NCBI GenBank assembly: GCA_018242525.1
Contig: JAFEBS010000052.1
Span: 62,001 to 126,000 of the forward strand
DNA: 64,000 nt
From: Planctomycetota bacterium
GTDB lineage: Bacteria; Planctomycetota; Planctomycetia; Planctomycetales; Planctomycetaceae
Direction: 5' to 3'
Positions within the stretch are counted from its first letter, which is position 1, and the number at the start of each line of letters is the position of its first letter. The notes under the pieces are model-generated. The model was given only the letters and a program-made list of their open reading frames with translations, was not told the DNA's origin and searched no databases. Positions 54,830 to 63,150 of this stretch are shown here, in pieces. Position numbers and translations under genes: made by a program.

Positions 54830-56242
54830 ATGTTGACTCGCAGACATATCCTTCAGCGTGCCGGAGCCGGGTTCGGGGCCTTGGCTCTGCGATCGCTTTT
54901 GGCCAGTGACGGACTGCTCGCAGAAGATGCGGCGGGCAGTCCGCTGCTGGCCCGACCGCCTCACTTCGCTCCCAGGGCCCGCGCGGCGATTTTTCTGTTC
55001 ATGTACGGCGGTCCGAGTCATGTAGACCTGTTCGATGAAAAGCCGGCGCTCGCCCAATGGCACGGCAAGGCCATTCCCGTCTGGAAAGATTCCGACGCCT
55101 TCATGGGCAGCAAGACGAAGAATGTCGCGATGGCCAGCCCGTATCGCTTCGCGCGGCATGGTGAGTCGGGAATCTCGATTTCGGAGACGTATCCGAAACT
55201 GGCCCGGCAAGTGGACAAGCTCTGCGTCATCCGGTCGATGCACGCCGAAAGCAACAATCATGGCCCCGCGCTGTTTCAGATGAACTCCGGTTCGATCCTG
55301 GCGGGCCGGCCCTGCATGGGTTCGTGGGTGAACTACGGGCTGGGCTCCGAGAGCGACGACCTGCCCGGCTTCGTCGTGTTGCTCGATCACCAGGGAGCAC
55401 CGGTCAACGGCGCGATGAACTGGTCGAACGGCTTCATGCCCGCCGCGTTTCAAGGAGTGCCGTTCCGCAGCAGTGGCGAGCCGATCGCATATCTCACGCC
55501 GCCGAAGTCGGTCACAACCGCGCGTCAGCGATCACGACTCGACCTGCTGAAAGATTGGAACACTCGATACGCCGCAGAACATCCGGCGGAAAGCGATCTC
55601 GCCGCGCGGATCGAATCTTACGAACTGGCCTTTCGCATGCAGATGAGTGCCAGCGAATGCACGGACCTCAGCCGCGAGCCGGATCACGTTCAGCGACTGT
55701 ACGGTCTCGACGACAAAGTGACCGCGCACTTCGGCAAGAACTGTCTTCTGGCGCGGCGAATGGTCGAACGTGGTGTGCGGTTCGTGCAAGTCTACAGCGG
55801 CGGCAACGAAGGCCCGAAAGCCTGGGATGCTCACGACGATCTCAAGAAGAATCACGATTTGCACTGTGCCGAAACCGACGGACCGATCGCGGCCTTGCTG
55901 GAAGATCTCGACGCCCGTGGATTACTCGATACGACGCTCGTGATCTGGGGCGGTGAATTCGGTCGCTCACCGGTCGCAGAGAACGGCAAGGGCCGCGACC
56001 ATCATCCCAAAGGTTTTTCGATGTGGATGGCCGGCGGCGGAATCCAAGGAGGCGTCACTCACGGAGCGACCGACGAGTTCGGCTACGACGCCATCGAAGC
56101 TCGCGTTTCCGTCCCCGACCTGCACGCGACGATTCTGCATCAACTCGGCCTGGATCACAAACGACTCACCTACCGATTCAGCAACCGCGACTACCGCCTC
56201 ACCGACGTCAGCGGCAACGTCTTGCACGAACTGCTGACGTAA
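54830..56242 (+). CDS. DUF1501 protein, Tat-exported
   Basis: A 470-aa DUF1501 family protein. Twin-arginine signal 'TRRHILQRAGAGFGALALRS'. Family marks: 'AIFLFMYGGPSHVDLFDEKP', 'CVIRSMHAESNNHGPALFQM', 'FVQVYSGGNEGPKAWDAHDD' and 'WGGEFGRSPVAENGKGRDHH'. It follows the DUF1549/1553 gene with 144 bp between, the standard DUF1549-1553/DUF1501 pairing, and probably works with it at the cell surface. It is the last chromosomal-type gene before the island. Confidence 0.92.
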   Translation: MLTRRHILQRAGAGFGALALRSLLASDGLLAEDAAGSPLLARPPHFAPRARAAIFLFMYGGPSHVDLFDEKPALAQWHGKAIPVWKDSDAFMGSKTKNVAMASPYRFARHGESGISISETYPKLARQVDKLCVIRSMHAESNNHGPALFQMNSGSILAGRPCMGSWVNYGLGSESDDLPGFVVLLDHQGAPVNGAMNWSNGFMPAAFQGVPFRSSGEPIAYLTPPKSVTTARQRSRLDLLKDWNTRYAAEHPAESDLAARIESYELAFRMQMSASECTDLSREPDHVQRLYGLDDKVTAHFGKNCLLARRMVERGVRFVQVYSGGNEGPKAWDAHDDLKKNHDLHCAETDGPIAALLEDLDARGLLDTTLVIWGGEFGRSPVAENGKGRDHHPKGFSMWMAGGGIQGGVTHGATDEFGYDAIEARVSVPDLHATILHQLGLDHKRLTYRFSNRDYRLTDVSGNVLHELLT

Positions 56243-56347
56243 AGCGGCGAAAGCATTGGACTCGCCCAACACGCTTCCAATAAAACGACGTTCGCCGAAG
56301 ACATTGCCGACGAGGAAGTACTGCGCGCCTGATTGGTAAGAACGACA

Positions 56348-56372
56348 CAACCCTCTGTTTTGCAGAGGGTTG
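56348..56372. repeat. 10-bp hairpin beside the tRNA fragment
   Basis: CAACCCTCTG pairs with CAGAGGGTTG around a 5-nt loop, immediately past the tRNA 3' end. It could be the original tRNA terminator, although it lacks a clear T tract on the minus strand. Confidence 0.5.
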
Positions 56373-56376
56373 CAAG

Positions 56377-56418
56377 TACGCCCGCCAGGATTCGAACCTG
56401 GGACCGACGGATTAGAAA
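56377..56418 (-). pseudogene. 3' half of a tRNA-Arg(TCT), probable attachment-site remnant
   Basis: On the minus strand this runs from the anticodon loop TTTCTAA (anticodon TCT) through TCCGT, the T-arm CCAGG-TTCGAAT-CCTGG, and the acceptor strand CGGGCGT with discriminator A. CCA is not encoded. The 5' neighbour of the loop (GGGCA) cannot pair with TCCGT, and no D-arm or 5' acceptor strand follows. The gene is thus a 3' half cut at the anticodon loop, a standard crossover point for tyrosine integrases. Confidence 0.72.
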
Positions 56419-56436
56419 TGCCCCGTTACCTTTCGG

Positions 56437-56456
56437 GAGGGTATCGGATACCCCTC
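56437..56456. repeat. 20-bp palindrome next to the tRNA fragment
   Basis: GGGTATC and GATACCC form perfect arms around one base, 20 bp from the tRNA break. Possible recombinase arm site or chance. Confidence 0.4.
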
Positions 56457-56522
56457 AGACCCAACAAAACAAGGCGTTTCCGGATGACCAGTTTTCCCGT
56501 GAACCCAGCCTTTTGACAAAAA

Positions 56523-56551
56523 GTGGGTACAGTTTTCAAAAGTGTACCCAC
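56523..56551. repeat. 9-bp inverted repeat GTGGGTACA ... TGTACCCAC
   Basis: Perfect 9-bp arms are separated by 11 nt (GTTTTCAAAAG, itself nearly symmetrical). The TGGGTACAGTTTT-like look resembles insertion-sequence ends, but no transposase is nearby. Confidence 0.45.
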
Positions 56552-57087
56552 CTTATGCTCATCACCGTCTGCTGACCGCTGTCGAACGGAATCGTATGGA
56601 CTTCAGCCACGGTTCCGGTCATAGCATTCATCTCCGACAAACACAACCTGCCAGGTGCACAAGGCGACCCGATCAAGTCGGAGATCCGACTCGACCAACG
56701 AACATCTTTTGCATCGTGTCGTCAGCCTCTTTGATCGGATGGATGCCCTCTATTCACGAAACTCGCCGATTTGGCAATCGCGAGTTCTGAAACCCGTTGA
56801 CGATGTCGATCTGAATTGCGATACTGCGAACGCGTAAGGACGCCGAGGTGACTCCTGTACCTCATTGCACACTTGCATTGGGAGGCCGCCAAAAGGAGGC
56901 GGTTCGCAGTAGAGTTATCATTGAGCAGGATCGCTCACCCTCGCTTGACATGCTGGACCCCGACAGCATTCCGCGAGATTTCCGGTCAAACCGATCGGCA
57001 GTCTTGCGGTGTGCGCTGTCCTGAATGGTAAGGCATCGTACCAGAAAGACTGCCTCAACACCCACTCATGTGTTTGGAGGTAGTTTC

Positions 57088-57393
57088 GTGACGAATCGCA
57101 CGTCATCCATCAGTTGCTCCGTGGAAAGCCTGATTCCACTTGCCATCCCCGTTGAAGCATTGCGGCCGTTAATTGCCGCAGCGCTCGAATCAACAGGCAT
57201 CCTTCCAGGTTGGCCCCTGGGTAGAGTCGCACTTCAGGAAGGTGAAGCAGCCGAGTGCATTGGCGTAAAGCCGCATGTACTTCGCGATGCACGTATACGC
57301 CTGCGTCTGCCGCATTCTCTCATCGGCCGGACGGTGACCTACAACGCAGAGCAGCTCCGAGTCGCGCTGAACCGGATGGCGATCAATTCGTGA
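57088..57393 (+). CDS. Small HTH/excisionase-like protein
   Basis: A 101-aa protein. The GTG at 57088 has GGAGG seven bases upstream. The C-terminal half ('AAECIGVKPHVLRDARIRLR ...' then 'TVTYNAEQLRVALNRMA') resembles a winged or MerR/excisionase-like DNA-binding helix set; the N-terminal half ('LIPLAIPVEALRPLIAAALE') is helical. First gene of the island after the tRNA fragment, a usual place for excision or regulatory genes. Family assignment tentative. Confidence 0.55.
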   Translation: MTNRTSSISCSVESLIPLAIPVEALRPLIAAALESTGILPGWPLGRVALQEGEAAECIGVKPHVLRDARIRLRLPHSLIGRTVTYNAEQLRVALNRMAINS

Positions 57394-57484
57394 GACATTT
57401 TGTTGCCTCAAAGTCTTGCACACTCAAATCCCACGATAACCCTACCGTCTGCACATGGTACGGGGAGAACTTCAGGAAACGGTT

Positions 57485-58381
57485 ATGCCCAAAAAACAAA
57501 ATCAGAAAAACACACAGAGCGACGTCACTCCAAAGGAAATTCGTTCAGACAGGTGGCTTCGCAACCAACACGGAACCTACTTAATCACGTATCCAAAACC
57601 TGGAACGTATGAATTGAAGCCGATCGCCAATCACGGAGTTCACATCAGAACAATTCTATTTTTACTGCATACGCATGGCTGCGAAGTCCAGTATGTTTTG
57701 CAGTTTTTCACTCCACACGGTCATGTGGAATTGCGAGTTCGTCATGAAGACTTGGCCGACGAGAGGGCTTTTCTCAATGTCGCTCCTCCTGGATTTGCGC
57801 TGACATACGTGGCTCACGCCTTCACACTCCTCAGGGAATGCCTGATGGGTGACTTGGTCCATGCAACACGAGAGGCCACTCTCACAGTTCTGGGCTGGTA
57901 CATTTGGCAGAAGAAGCCTGTTTTCGCGCACGCTGGCGGAGTGATTCGTTCCGAAGTGGATTCGTCTGGAATCAAACTGGAAACGGGTTTCGGAACAGTA
58001 AAAAACAGTTCTTTGGTTGACATCGATCAATTGTGTTCCGATGTTCCGATTCTGGCCGGTCAACACAGGCCCATCGAGAAATTGCACGTACAGGTTCCTG
58101 AGCAATTCCGCAAATATCGCTTACACACCCCGACTTCCGAAGCTGAATCCAGAGAGGCAATGCGAGCAGTGTTCGACCTCTTATCGCTCGGCAAGCCTGA
58201 TGTCACGTATATCTGTGTGTCCGCCATATTTGTGACAGTAATTCGTGATCCACGATTCGCGCTCTTCCTTTACGGGGAGACCTGCAACTGCTGGCCAAGG
58301 TTGTCGATCTCGCCCATACCTGGATTTACCAGCAGGCGAATTGAGCGCTGTCCGAACAACGGAATCGATGACTGCCGGTGA
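57485..58381 (+). pseudogene. DUF927-like ATPase gene, broken before Walker A
   Basis: 298 codons from the ATG at 57485 (AGGAA upstream). The middle and C-terminal parts follow DUF927-type primase/helicase-associated ATPases: 'GWYIWQKKPVFAHAGGVI', 'LHVQVPEQFRKYRLHTPTSE', 'AVFDLLSLGKPDVTY' and 'FALFLYGE', just where 'GPTGAGKS' should follow. Instead the frame reads TCNCWPRLS and soon ends. In another frame the DNA continues 'DLQLLAKVVDLAHTWIYQQA' to a stop, a plausible coding tail. This suggests a deletion or frameshift that removed the ATPase core. The family link is by pattern only. Confidence 0.55.
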
Positions 58382-58452
58382 CCCGCCCCTGACATTCCTT
58401 GATGTGATACTGGTCGTCACAAATCGTCTGTTTGAAATCGGGGGACGCGGCA

Positions 58453-59523
58453 ATGGAATCAGCATTCCAAACGCTCGTTGAACGGGGCCGAAAGGATCTC
58501 CGGACAAAGTACTTGCGTGGAGGCCAAGTCCAGGCGGAGCCGCTGTTCGACGCGGAAGTAAAGTTGATTCAAAGCCTGAACCTGGACGAGTCCCTGGTCC
58601 GGTTGTCCGAATACAGCGATCAGCTGCAACAGCGGGACGTGTACTTTCACGCGATCGGTTCCGGGTGTTCATCCGTCGTCCTGTTTGTGCTCGGAATATC
58701 CCGTGTCAATCCGATCGAACATGACACGTATTTCCAGCATTTCTGGCAAACGTCCAGCGGTGAGTCACCAATTCTTCAATTGGTTGTGGACTCCATCGGA
58801 AAACCTGGTTTCGGTAACGTTCCCCAGCCTTTCTGCGTGTCCGCCCACTCCATGACTGCCTTGGAAGCGATCCCCAATCGGGTGGAATCACTTATCGGGC
58901 CGATCAAGACAACCAAGCTGGATCAGGCCACGCTCGCATCGCTTCAGGCTGGCGATACAAACGATGTCTTCCAGTTCCACAGCGAGCGGGCCAAATGGCT
59001 GCTCAGCCAGATTCGACCGACGAACATCGAGGAACTGGCTGTTGTCACCGCCTTGGAACAACTCAGTCACAACCACCCGGACGTTGTGTTCAGTTACCTG
59101 GAACAATACCAAGAGATTCTCACAACCCGTTACGTGACGGGTCGCCGTGCTTCTTCGGAAGCGAAACATCGGCTCCCCATCCTATTTCAAGAAATGCTGA
59201 TGAGCCTGTTGCGGCATCTGGCAAAGTTGCCCTGGGACGTGACCTATCCATTCATTCGGGATGCAGCGAAAGGTCGGGTAGACGATCAACACGAACACTG
59301 GCGGACTGCCTTGGGGCTGACGAATGACCGTTCTTCCGAGGATGCCAAAAGGCTGTTACGAACAATCGCCGAGTCCAGCCGCTGGGCCGTCTGTCGGGCA
59401 CATCACATTGCGAATGCCCTGACGAGTTTCAAGGCCGCCTATTATCGGACTCATCACCGGGTGGAATTCGAGAACGTTCGAACACAAATCATCGAGTCCA
59501 CAAGCCACGGAACAACATCGTGA
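58453..59523 (+). CDS. Miniature DnaE-like (C-family DNA polymerase alpha-subunit) protein lacking catalytic aspartates
   Basis: A 356-aa protein. I chose the ATG at 58453 (GGGGGA upstream). It follows DnaE's palm-fingers in order: 'GSGCSSVVLFVLGISRVNP' (residues 69-87; DnaE GRGSAAGSLVAYxLGITxVxP), 'DVFQFHSERAKWLLSQIRP' (171-189; DnaE GxFQxxSxGM), 'FQEMLMSLLRHLAKLP' (245-260; DnaE YQEQVMxIxxxLAG) and 'CRAHHIANALTSFKAAYYRT' (314-333; DnaE NKSHAAAYxxxxYQTAYLKA). Where DnaE has MPDIDIDF and FDFLGL with its three aspartates, this protein has 'SPILQLVVDSIG' and 'FCVSAHSM'. There is no PHP, beta-binding or OB domain. Likely non-catalytic. The stop overlaps the next start (GTGA). Confidence 0.62.
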   Translation: MESAFQTLVERGRKDLRTKYLRGGQVQAEPLFDAEVKLIQSLNLDESLVRLSEYSDQLQQRDVYFHAIGSGCSSVVLFVLGISRVNPIEHDTYFQHFWQTSSGESPILQLVVDSIGKPGFGNVPQPFCVSAHSMTALEAIPNRVESLIGPIKTTKLDQATLASLQAGDTNDVFQFHSERAKWLLSQIRPTNIEELAVVTALEQLSHNHPDVVFSYLEQYQEILTTRYVTGRRASSEAKHRLPILFQEMLMSLLRHLAKLPWDVTYPFIRDAAKGRVDDQHEHWRTALGLTNDRSSEDAKRLLRTIAESSRWAVCRAHHIANALTSFKAAYYRTHHRVEFENVRTQIIESTSHGTTS

Positions 59524-60092
59524 CTGACGCAACTTCAGAACCACGCAAGACGAAGCCGCGCAAGAAGGCCGCACGGACTTTATCCAAGTCGAGTGGTCCA
59601 AAACCAGAAAAAAAGGATCATCCAGATCGCGACCGTCGAGTACGGCAGGCGGATCGTCTGGCGCGAGTTTTGCGCGTACTCGAACTGATTCAAAGCCGTG
59701 GACGTTGGACAACGAAAGCCATCGCCGAAGAAATCGAGTGTTCGGAACGAACCGTTTATCGTGACCTGGATGTGCTCCGGTTCCTGCAATCAATCGCCGA
59801 GATCAAGACGGTGGGACATCTGATCGACTCAGATCTCTCCCACGATGTGTCTTGGGATACGGCCCGTCAGGAACTCCGCTGCCAGGCAGAGGCTGAGTAC
59901 TTCGACATCCCGCGTGGCCGCATCGTGTGGGACACCGTGCATCGAGCCGGGATTCTGTATCACGGCAACGAAACGCCTGTAGAAGCATTCGAAGAACTGG
60001 CCAGACTGTTCCGTCTGCCAAGGTGGGAGGCCCGGCTGGATGAACACTACCTGACCGGAGAGGCCCTGGAAGAGTTCTATCGGTTGGACTGA
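59520..60092 (+). CDS. HTH (DeoR/WYL-type N-domain) protein coupled to the DnaE-like gene
   Basis: A 190-aa protein. Its GTG start at 59520 overlaps the previous TGA, so the two are translationally coupled. It has a Lys/Arg-rich N-terminus (about 1-45), then HTH_11-type 'VLRVLELIQSRGRWTTKAIA' and 'IECSERTVYRDLDVL' (about 50-95). The C-terminal region ('LIDSDLSHDV ... FRLPRWEARLDEHYL') matches no ligand domain I recognise. It shares the HTH pattern with the gene at 62749. Likely DNA-binding regulator or DNA-targeting partner of the DnaE-like protein. Confidence 0.68.
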   Translation: MTDATSEPRKTKPRKKAARTLSKSSGPKPEKKDHPDRDRRVRQADRLARVLRVLELIQSRGRWTTKAIAEEIECSERTVYRDLDVLRFLQSIAEIKTVGHLIDSDLSHDVSWDTARQELRCQAEAEYFDIPRGRIVWDTVHRAGILYHGNETPVEAFEELARLFRLPRWEARLDEHYLTGEALEEFYRLD

Positions 60093-60148
60093 AAGTCCAT
60101 TGAACAACGCCCCTGCGCAAAACCCCATCCCTGCCAAGGAATTCCACA

Positions 60149-60343
60149 ATGAGCTTTCACCGCGAACTTTACACGTTCACTCATGTCCTGTTCATGACAG
60201 GCGCCATTGCACTGACCATGACCGGGATGTACGCCGCACGACACCAGCATGGGTCGATTCGCGAACTGTCCCGAATGGACGCCAAGTCGGCCTGCCTCAC
60301 TCTTAACAAACGAATCGCGACAAATCTCGCGCAGATGGCGTGA
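60149..60343 (+). CDS. Small membrane protein
   Basis: A 64-aa protein. The ATG at 60149 has AAGGAA eight bases upstream. One hydrophobic segment 'FTHVLFMTGAIALTMTGMY' with basic residues after it suggests a single membrane helix. No family recognised. It lies between the HTH gene and the metallo-hydrolase gene on the same strand. Confidence 0.55.
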   Translation: MSFHRELYTFTHVLFMTGAIALTMTGMYAARHQHGSIRELSRMDAKSACLTLNKRIATNLAQMA

Positions 60344-60388
60344 TCACCTTTTCACTCGCCGAGAGCACCAGAAAGGCCGGACAACACC

Positions 60389-61693
60389 ATGCAAATCACA
60401 ATCCACCGAGGAACTCACGAGGTCGGTGGAAGCTGTATCGAGATCGCAACAGATCAAAGCCGGGTGATCCTCGACGTGGGAATGCCCCTGTTCAACGAAG
60501 ATCGCGAGCCCTACGACTCCGCAGCATTGAGACGACAATCGCGTGAGGAACTCAGGACCTCGGGCGTGCTCCCCAAAGTCCCCGGACTGTTTGACGAGAC
60601 TGGTCCGAGTCCCGACGCCATCCTGCTCTCACACGCCCATGAAGATCACACAGGGTTGCTGCGGCATTCTCCGAATGATGTTCCGATCTATGCCAGTGTG
60701 GGGACCAGCAAGATGATGCTGGTTGGCTCAAAGTTTGCCGGGCAGCCTTCGCTTCCCAGTGATCGACATCATGAACTCCCGTCCGGAAACACGGTACAGA
60801 TCGGGGATTTCAAAGTAACCGCGTTTTCGGTCGATCATTCCATCTATGGCGCCCAGGCTTTCCTGATCGATGCGGATGGCAAGTCGATCCTGTACTCTGG
60901 CGACCTGCGCATGCACGGCCGTAAACCAGGGATGCACAGGGCACTCATCGAGGCGGTTCAGCACCGTTCCATCGACGTGTTCCTGATGGAGGGAACCCAC
61001 ATCAATCATCGGGATCATCGAAATCAGAACGAATACCAACTCGAACGGGAGATCGTCAGGCACGTTCAATCGGCAACAGGATTGGTGCTGGCCTCCTTCT
61101 CTCCTCAACACGTGGACCGGCTGGTCGGCTTCTACAGGGCCACGGTCAAAGCTGGTCGAATCTTTGTGGTCGACGCCTACACAGCCTTTGTGATGTATTT
61201 GATCGCCTCAGAGATCCCTGTTCCCCGGCCGGAATCTTCGCCCGAAGTGAAAGTCTTTTTCCCAAAATACTTCGAGGAGAATTACCGGAAGAAACAACTC
61301 GAAAAGCATTTTCTCTTGATGTCCCCGGCCAGGATTGGAATGGACGAAATCCGCTCAAATCCATCTCGATATGTGATGCTCTTCCGACCCAGCATGCTGG
61401 ACAGCGATTTCGGCGGAGACATTCCAGATCACTCCCGCTGTCTCTATTCCCGCTGGGAAGGCTATCTCGACCGACCTGACTGGCGACTGGTCAATGCGGC
61501 TTTGGAAAACGTCCACGGTGACCTGATTGAAGTCCATACGAGCGGTCACATCGTCTACGACGATATTATCGAATTGGTGGGACTGATTCAGGCGAAGACG
61601 GTAATTCCGGTTCACACTTTTGAACCAGAGATGTTCATGGAGTTCTCATCCAGAGTAAGAGTCTTGGCGGATGGCGAACGAATGGTGGTGTAA
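60389..61693 (+). CDS. Metallo-beta-lactamase-fold hydrolase, RNase J/beta-CASP-like
   Basis: A 434-aa protein with the metal-binding motifs of the MBL fold: SHAHEDH (His82, His84, Asp86, His87), a His in 'VDHSIYGA' and Asp in 'LYSGDLRMHG'. The C-terminal 'HTSGHIVYDD' and 'VIPVHTFEPEMF' match beta-CASP motifs used by RNase J/CPSF-type nucleases. The beta-CASP insert lies about residues 190-360. Expected to cut or trim RNA (or DNA); shorter than RNase J. Last of the rightward island run, convergent with the PD-(D/E)XK gene. Confidence 0.8.
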   Translation: MQITIHRGTHEVGGSCIEIATDQSRVILDVGMPLFNEDREPYDSAALRRQSREELRTSGVLPKVPGLFDETGPSPDAILLSHAHEDHTGLLRHSPNDVPIYASVGTSKMMLVGSKFAGQPSLPSDRHHELPSGNTVQIGDFKVTAFSVDHSIYGAQAFLIDADGKSILYSGDLRMHGRKPGMHRALIEAVQHRSIDVFLMEGTHINHRDHRNQNEYQLEREIVRHVQSATGLVLASFSPQHVDRLVGFYRATVKAGRIFVVDAYTAFVMYLIASEIPVPRPESSPEVKVFFPKYFEENYRKKQLEKHFLLMSPARIGMDEIRSNPSRYVMLFRPSMLDSDFGGDIPDHSRCLYSRWEGYLDRPDWRLVNAALENVHGDLIEVHTSGHIVYDDIIELVGLIQAKTVIPVHTFEPEMFMEFSSRVRVLADGERMVV

Positions 61694-61729
61694 TCAGTTT
61701 GGCTGTTGAATCGCGAAATCGACCGACTG

Positions 61730-62566
61730 TCACCAGACCGAATGGTCACCGTGACCGAAGGCAATCGTGAATTCGCTCAGGCTGGTTGAAGACATCGGAT
61801 TCTGTACCGCGACAATCCGGCGAACGACATTCGAAACTGGACAGTCTTGCGCCATCAGGAACGAAGACATCGAACTGGTGAGAGCCAAAAACTCTTGGCT
61901 GATCTGATCCGTCGGGTATCTAAGCAGGATTAGGCAGATGTCGACCCCTGGCCCCAGTTGACTTTCTGCAAATCGGCCGGGAAAAGCCTTCTGTAGACGA
62001 GTCAGTTGTGATGGTGTCGAAAGTTCGATGGCATACATCAGGCTCTGAATCAAGCCGAAGAATGGATTCACATCCGTGTCGGCCTTGATCTCACCCACAA
62101 TGGGCGTCCGATCCTGGAAGTTGCTGAGCAGTAGATCCATTCCACCAGCCCCTGAGGATTGACCGGATTCCCCGTTTTCGAGCTCGGATTTTGTCGTTCG
62201 GAGTGGGTTAATCTGGTAGTCAACGTACTGAAAATCAAGATGTGGCGCTGCTTCAACCGTACCAACTTTGCGGTCGCTTCCAACGAGTTGTTGGACGAGC
62301 ACATTCGCCAAATGCCTGTTGTCAAGCATCCGGTCGGACAGCCTGCCTTCAACTCCGCGATTGTGGAAGCCCTCGTTGCGGTTGTCGTAAAGTGAACAGT
62401 GCTCTCGACTCTCAATGGCCAACTTCGCCAACTGCTCTGGCCGTCGACAAAGTTCCCGGGCGACCGCCAAATGAAAGTCCTCACTGGGGAAGTCACGGAG
62501 CAGTCGGTACAAATGGCGAAGTGCCGTGATTGGAATCAGGCGTTGTAGCGATGATTGGCGTCTCAT
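61730..62566 (-). CDS. PD-(D/E)XK nuclease-like protein
   Basis: A 278-aa protein. I chose the ATG at 62566; a TTG-initiated extension is possible. The motif 'GGMDLLLSN...PIVGEIKAD' has Asp144 followed 15 residues later by Glu159-Ile-Lys161, the PD-(D/E)XK nuclease signature, and 'NPFFGLIQSLMYAIELSTPS' resembles the following helix in such folds. No family name recognised; the N-terminal 100 residues ('LIPITALRHLYRLLRDFPSE') are unassigned. It is divergent from an HTH gene whose operator candidate lies in between. Confidence 0.6.
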   Translation of the reverse strand: MRRQSSLQRLIPITALRHLYRLLRDFPSEDFHLAVARELCRRPEQLAKLAIESREHCSLYDNRNEGFHNRGVEGRLSDRMLDNRHLANVLVQQLVGSDRKVGTVEAAPHLDFQYVDYQINPLRTTKSELENGESGQSSGAGGMDLLLSNFQDRTPIVGEIKADTDVNPFFGLIQSLMYAIELSTPSQLTRLQKAFPGRFAESQLGPGVDICLILLRYPTDQISQEFLALTSSMSSFLMAQDCPVSNVVRRIVAVQNPMSSTSLSEFTIAFGHGDHSVW

Positions 62567-62646
62567 CCTTCCATCATGACTATGCGCTGTGCCAACAGTG
62601 GGGCACCGCAAGTCTGCGCGAAAATCCGCGTTCCAGCCAGTGGCAA

Positions 62647-62681
62647 CTGTGGGTCACATCACAGGCCACAGTGACCCAGAG
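62647..62681. promoter_or_regulatory. Palindromic operator candidate between divergent island genes
   Basis: CTGTGGGTCAC at 62647-62657 and GTGACCCAGAG at 62671-62681 are inverted copies with one mismatch and 13 nt between. It lies between the nuclease gene (leftward) and an HTH gene (rightward), where that regulator could bind. Confidence 0.5.
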
Positions 62682-62748
62682 ATGGCAGCGGAATGACCTA
62701 TCGTCTCAGTCCTGAACTTCTCCGAGAAGCGGACTGTGTGGACGAGGC

Positions 62749-63150
62749 ATGGACAAGAAGCAACGAACTGATTCCGAGCGCCGTCTGCGCCAATGCGAAC
62801 GGCTGAGCCATTTGCTCAAAACACTCCATCTCATCATGGGCAAGGGACGGTGGGATGCCGACGGGTTGGCGGAGGAACTCGAATGCTCCCGCCGCACGGT
62901 ATATCGTCTGCTGCAAACGCTCTCGATGGCTGGTGTCCCGTGGTACTTTGACAAATCTTGCCGAGCCTACCGCGTCCGACCTGGCTTCAAATTCCCGGTC
63001 ATCGAATTAACCACTTCCACAGATGTGGGTGTCGCGCACACCTCGAGCGAACTGAAGCCGCTTGTCGAAAAGCTGATCGCTGACGGCGAGGCGGTTATCG
63101 CGACGCTAAATCGGTTCCTGAAGACTCTTCGCGAAGTCCAAGAGGGCTGA
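62749..63150 (+). CDS. Second HTH protein, paralogue of the gene at 59520
   Basis: A 133-aa protein. 'LKTLHLIMGKGRWDADGLA' and 'LECSRRTVYRLLQTL' form the same HTH_11 pattern as the gene at 59520 (R-x-RQ-x2-RL..., GRW, ECSxRTVYR). The tail 'YRVRPGFKF' is a typical post-HTH strand seen in WYL-group regulators, but the WYL domain itself is missing. Likely autoregulates through the palindrome upstream. Confidence 0.7.
   Translation: MDKKQRTDSERRLRQCERLSHLLKTLHLIMGKGRWDADGLAEELECSRRTVYRLLQTLSMAGVPWYFDKSCRAYRVRPGFKFPVIELTTSTDVGVAHTSSELKPLVEKLIADGEAVIATLNRFLKTLREVQEG

Larger units (their letters stand above)
56243..57087. other. Left junction of the accessory island, no intact gene
   Basis: About 850 bp lacking a credible ORF. 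It holds a hairpin at 56348-56372, the tRNA-Arg fragment at 56377-56418, a palindrome at 56437-56456 and an inverted repeat at 56523-56551. Short frames around it encode tRNA-derived residues and are not genes. Confidence 0.6.

Noticed and set aside
56371-56460. Complete tRNA gene
   Set aside because: No D-arm or 5' acceptor strand can be formed, and the anticodon stem is broken on its 5' side.
56333-56575. An 80-codon frame over the tRNA fragment
   Set aside because: Its start encodes the familiar misread of a tRNA antisense strand (ARIRTWDRRIR); not a gene.
58368-58481. A 37-codon ORF ahead of the DnaE-like gene
   Set aside because: It overlaps the DnaE-like start, lacks a clear ribosome site and matches nothing; too weak to list.
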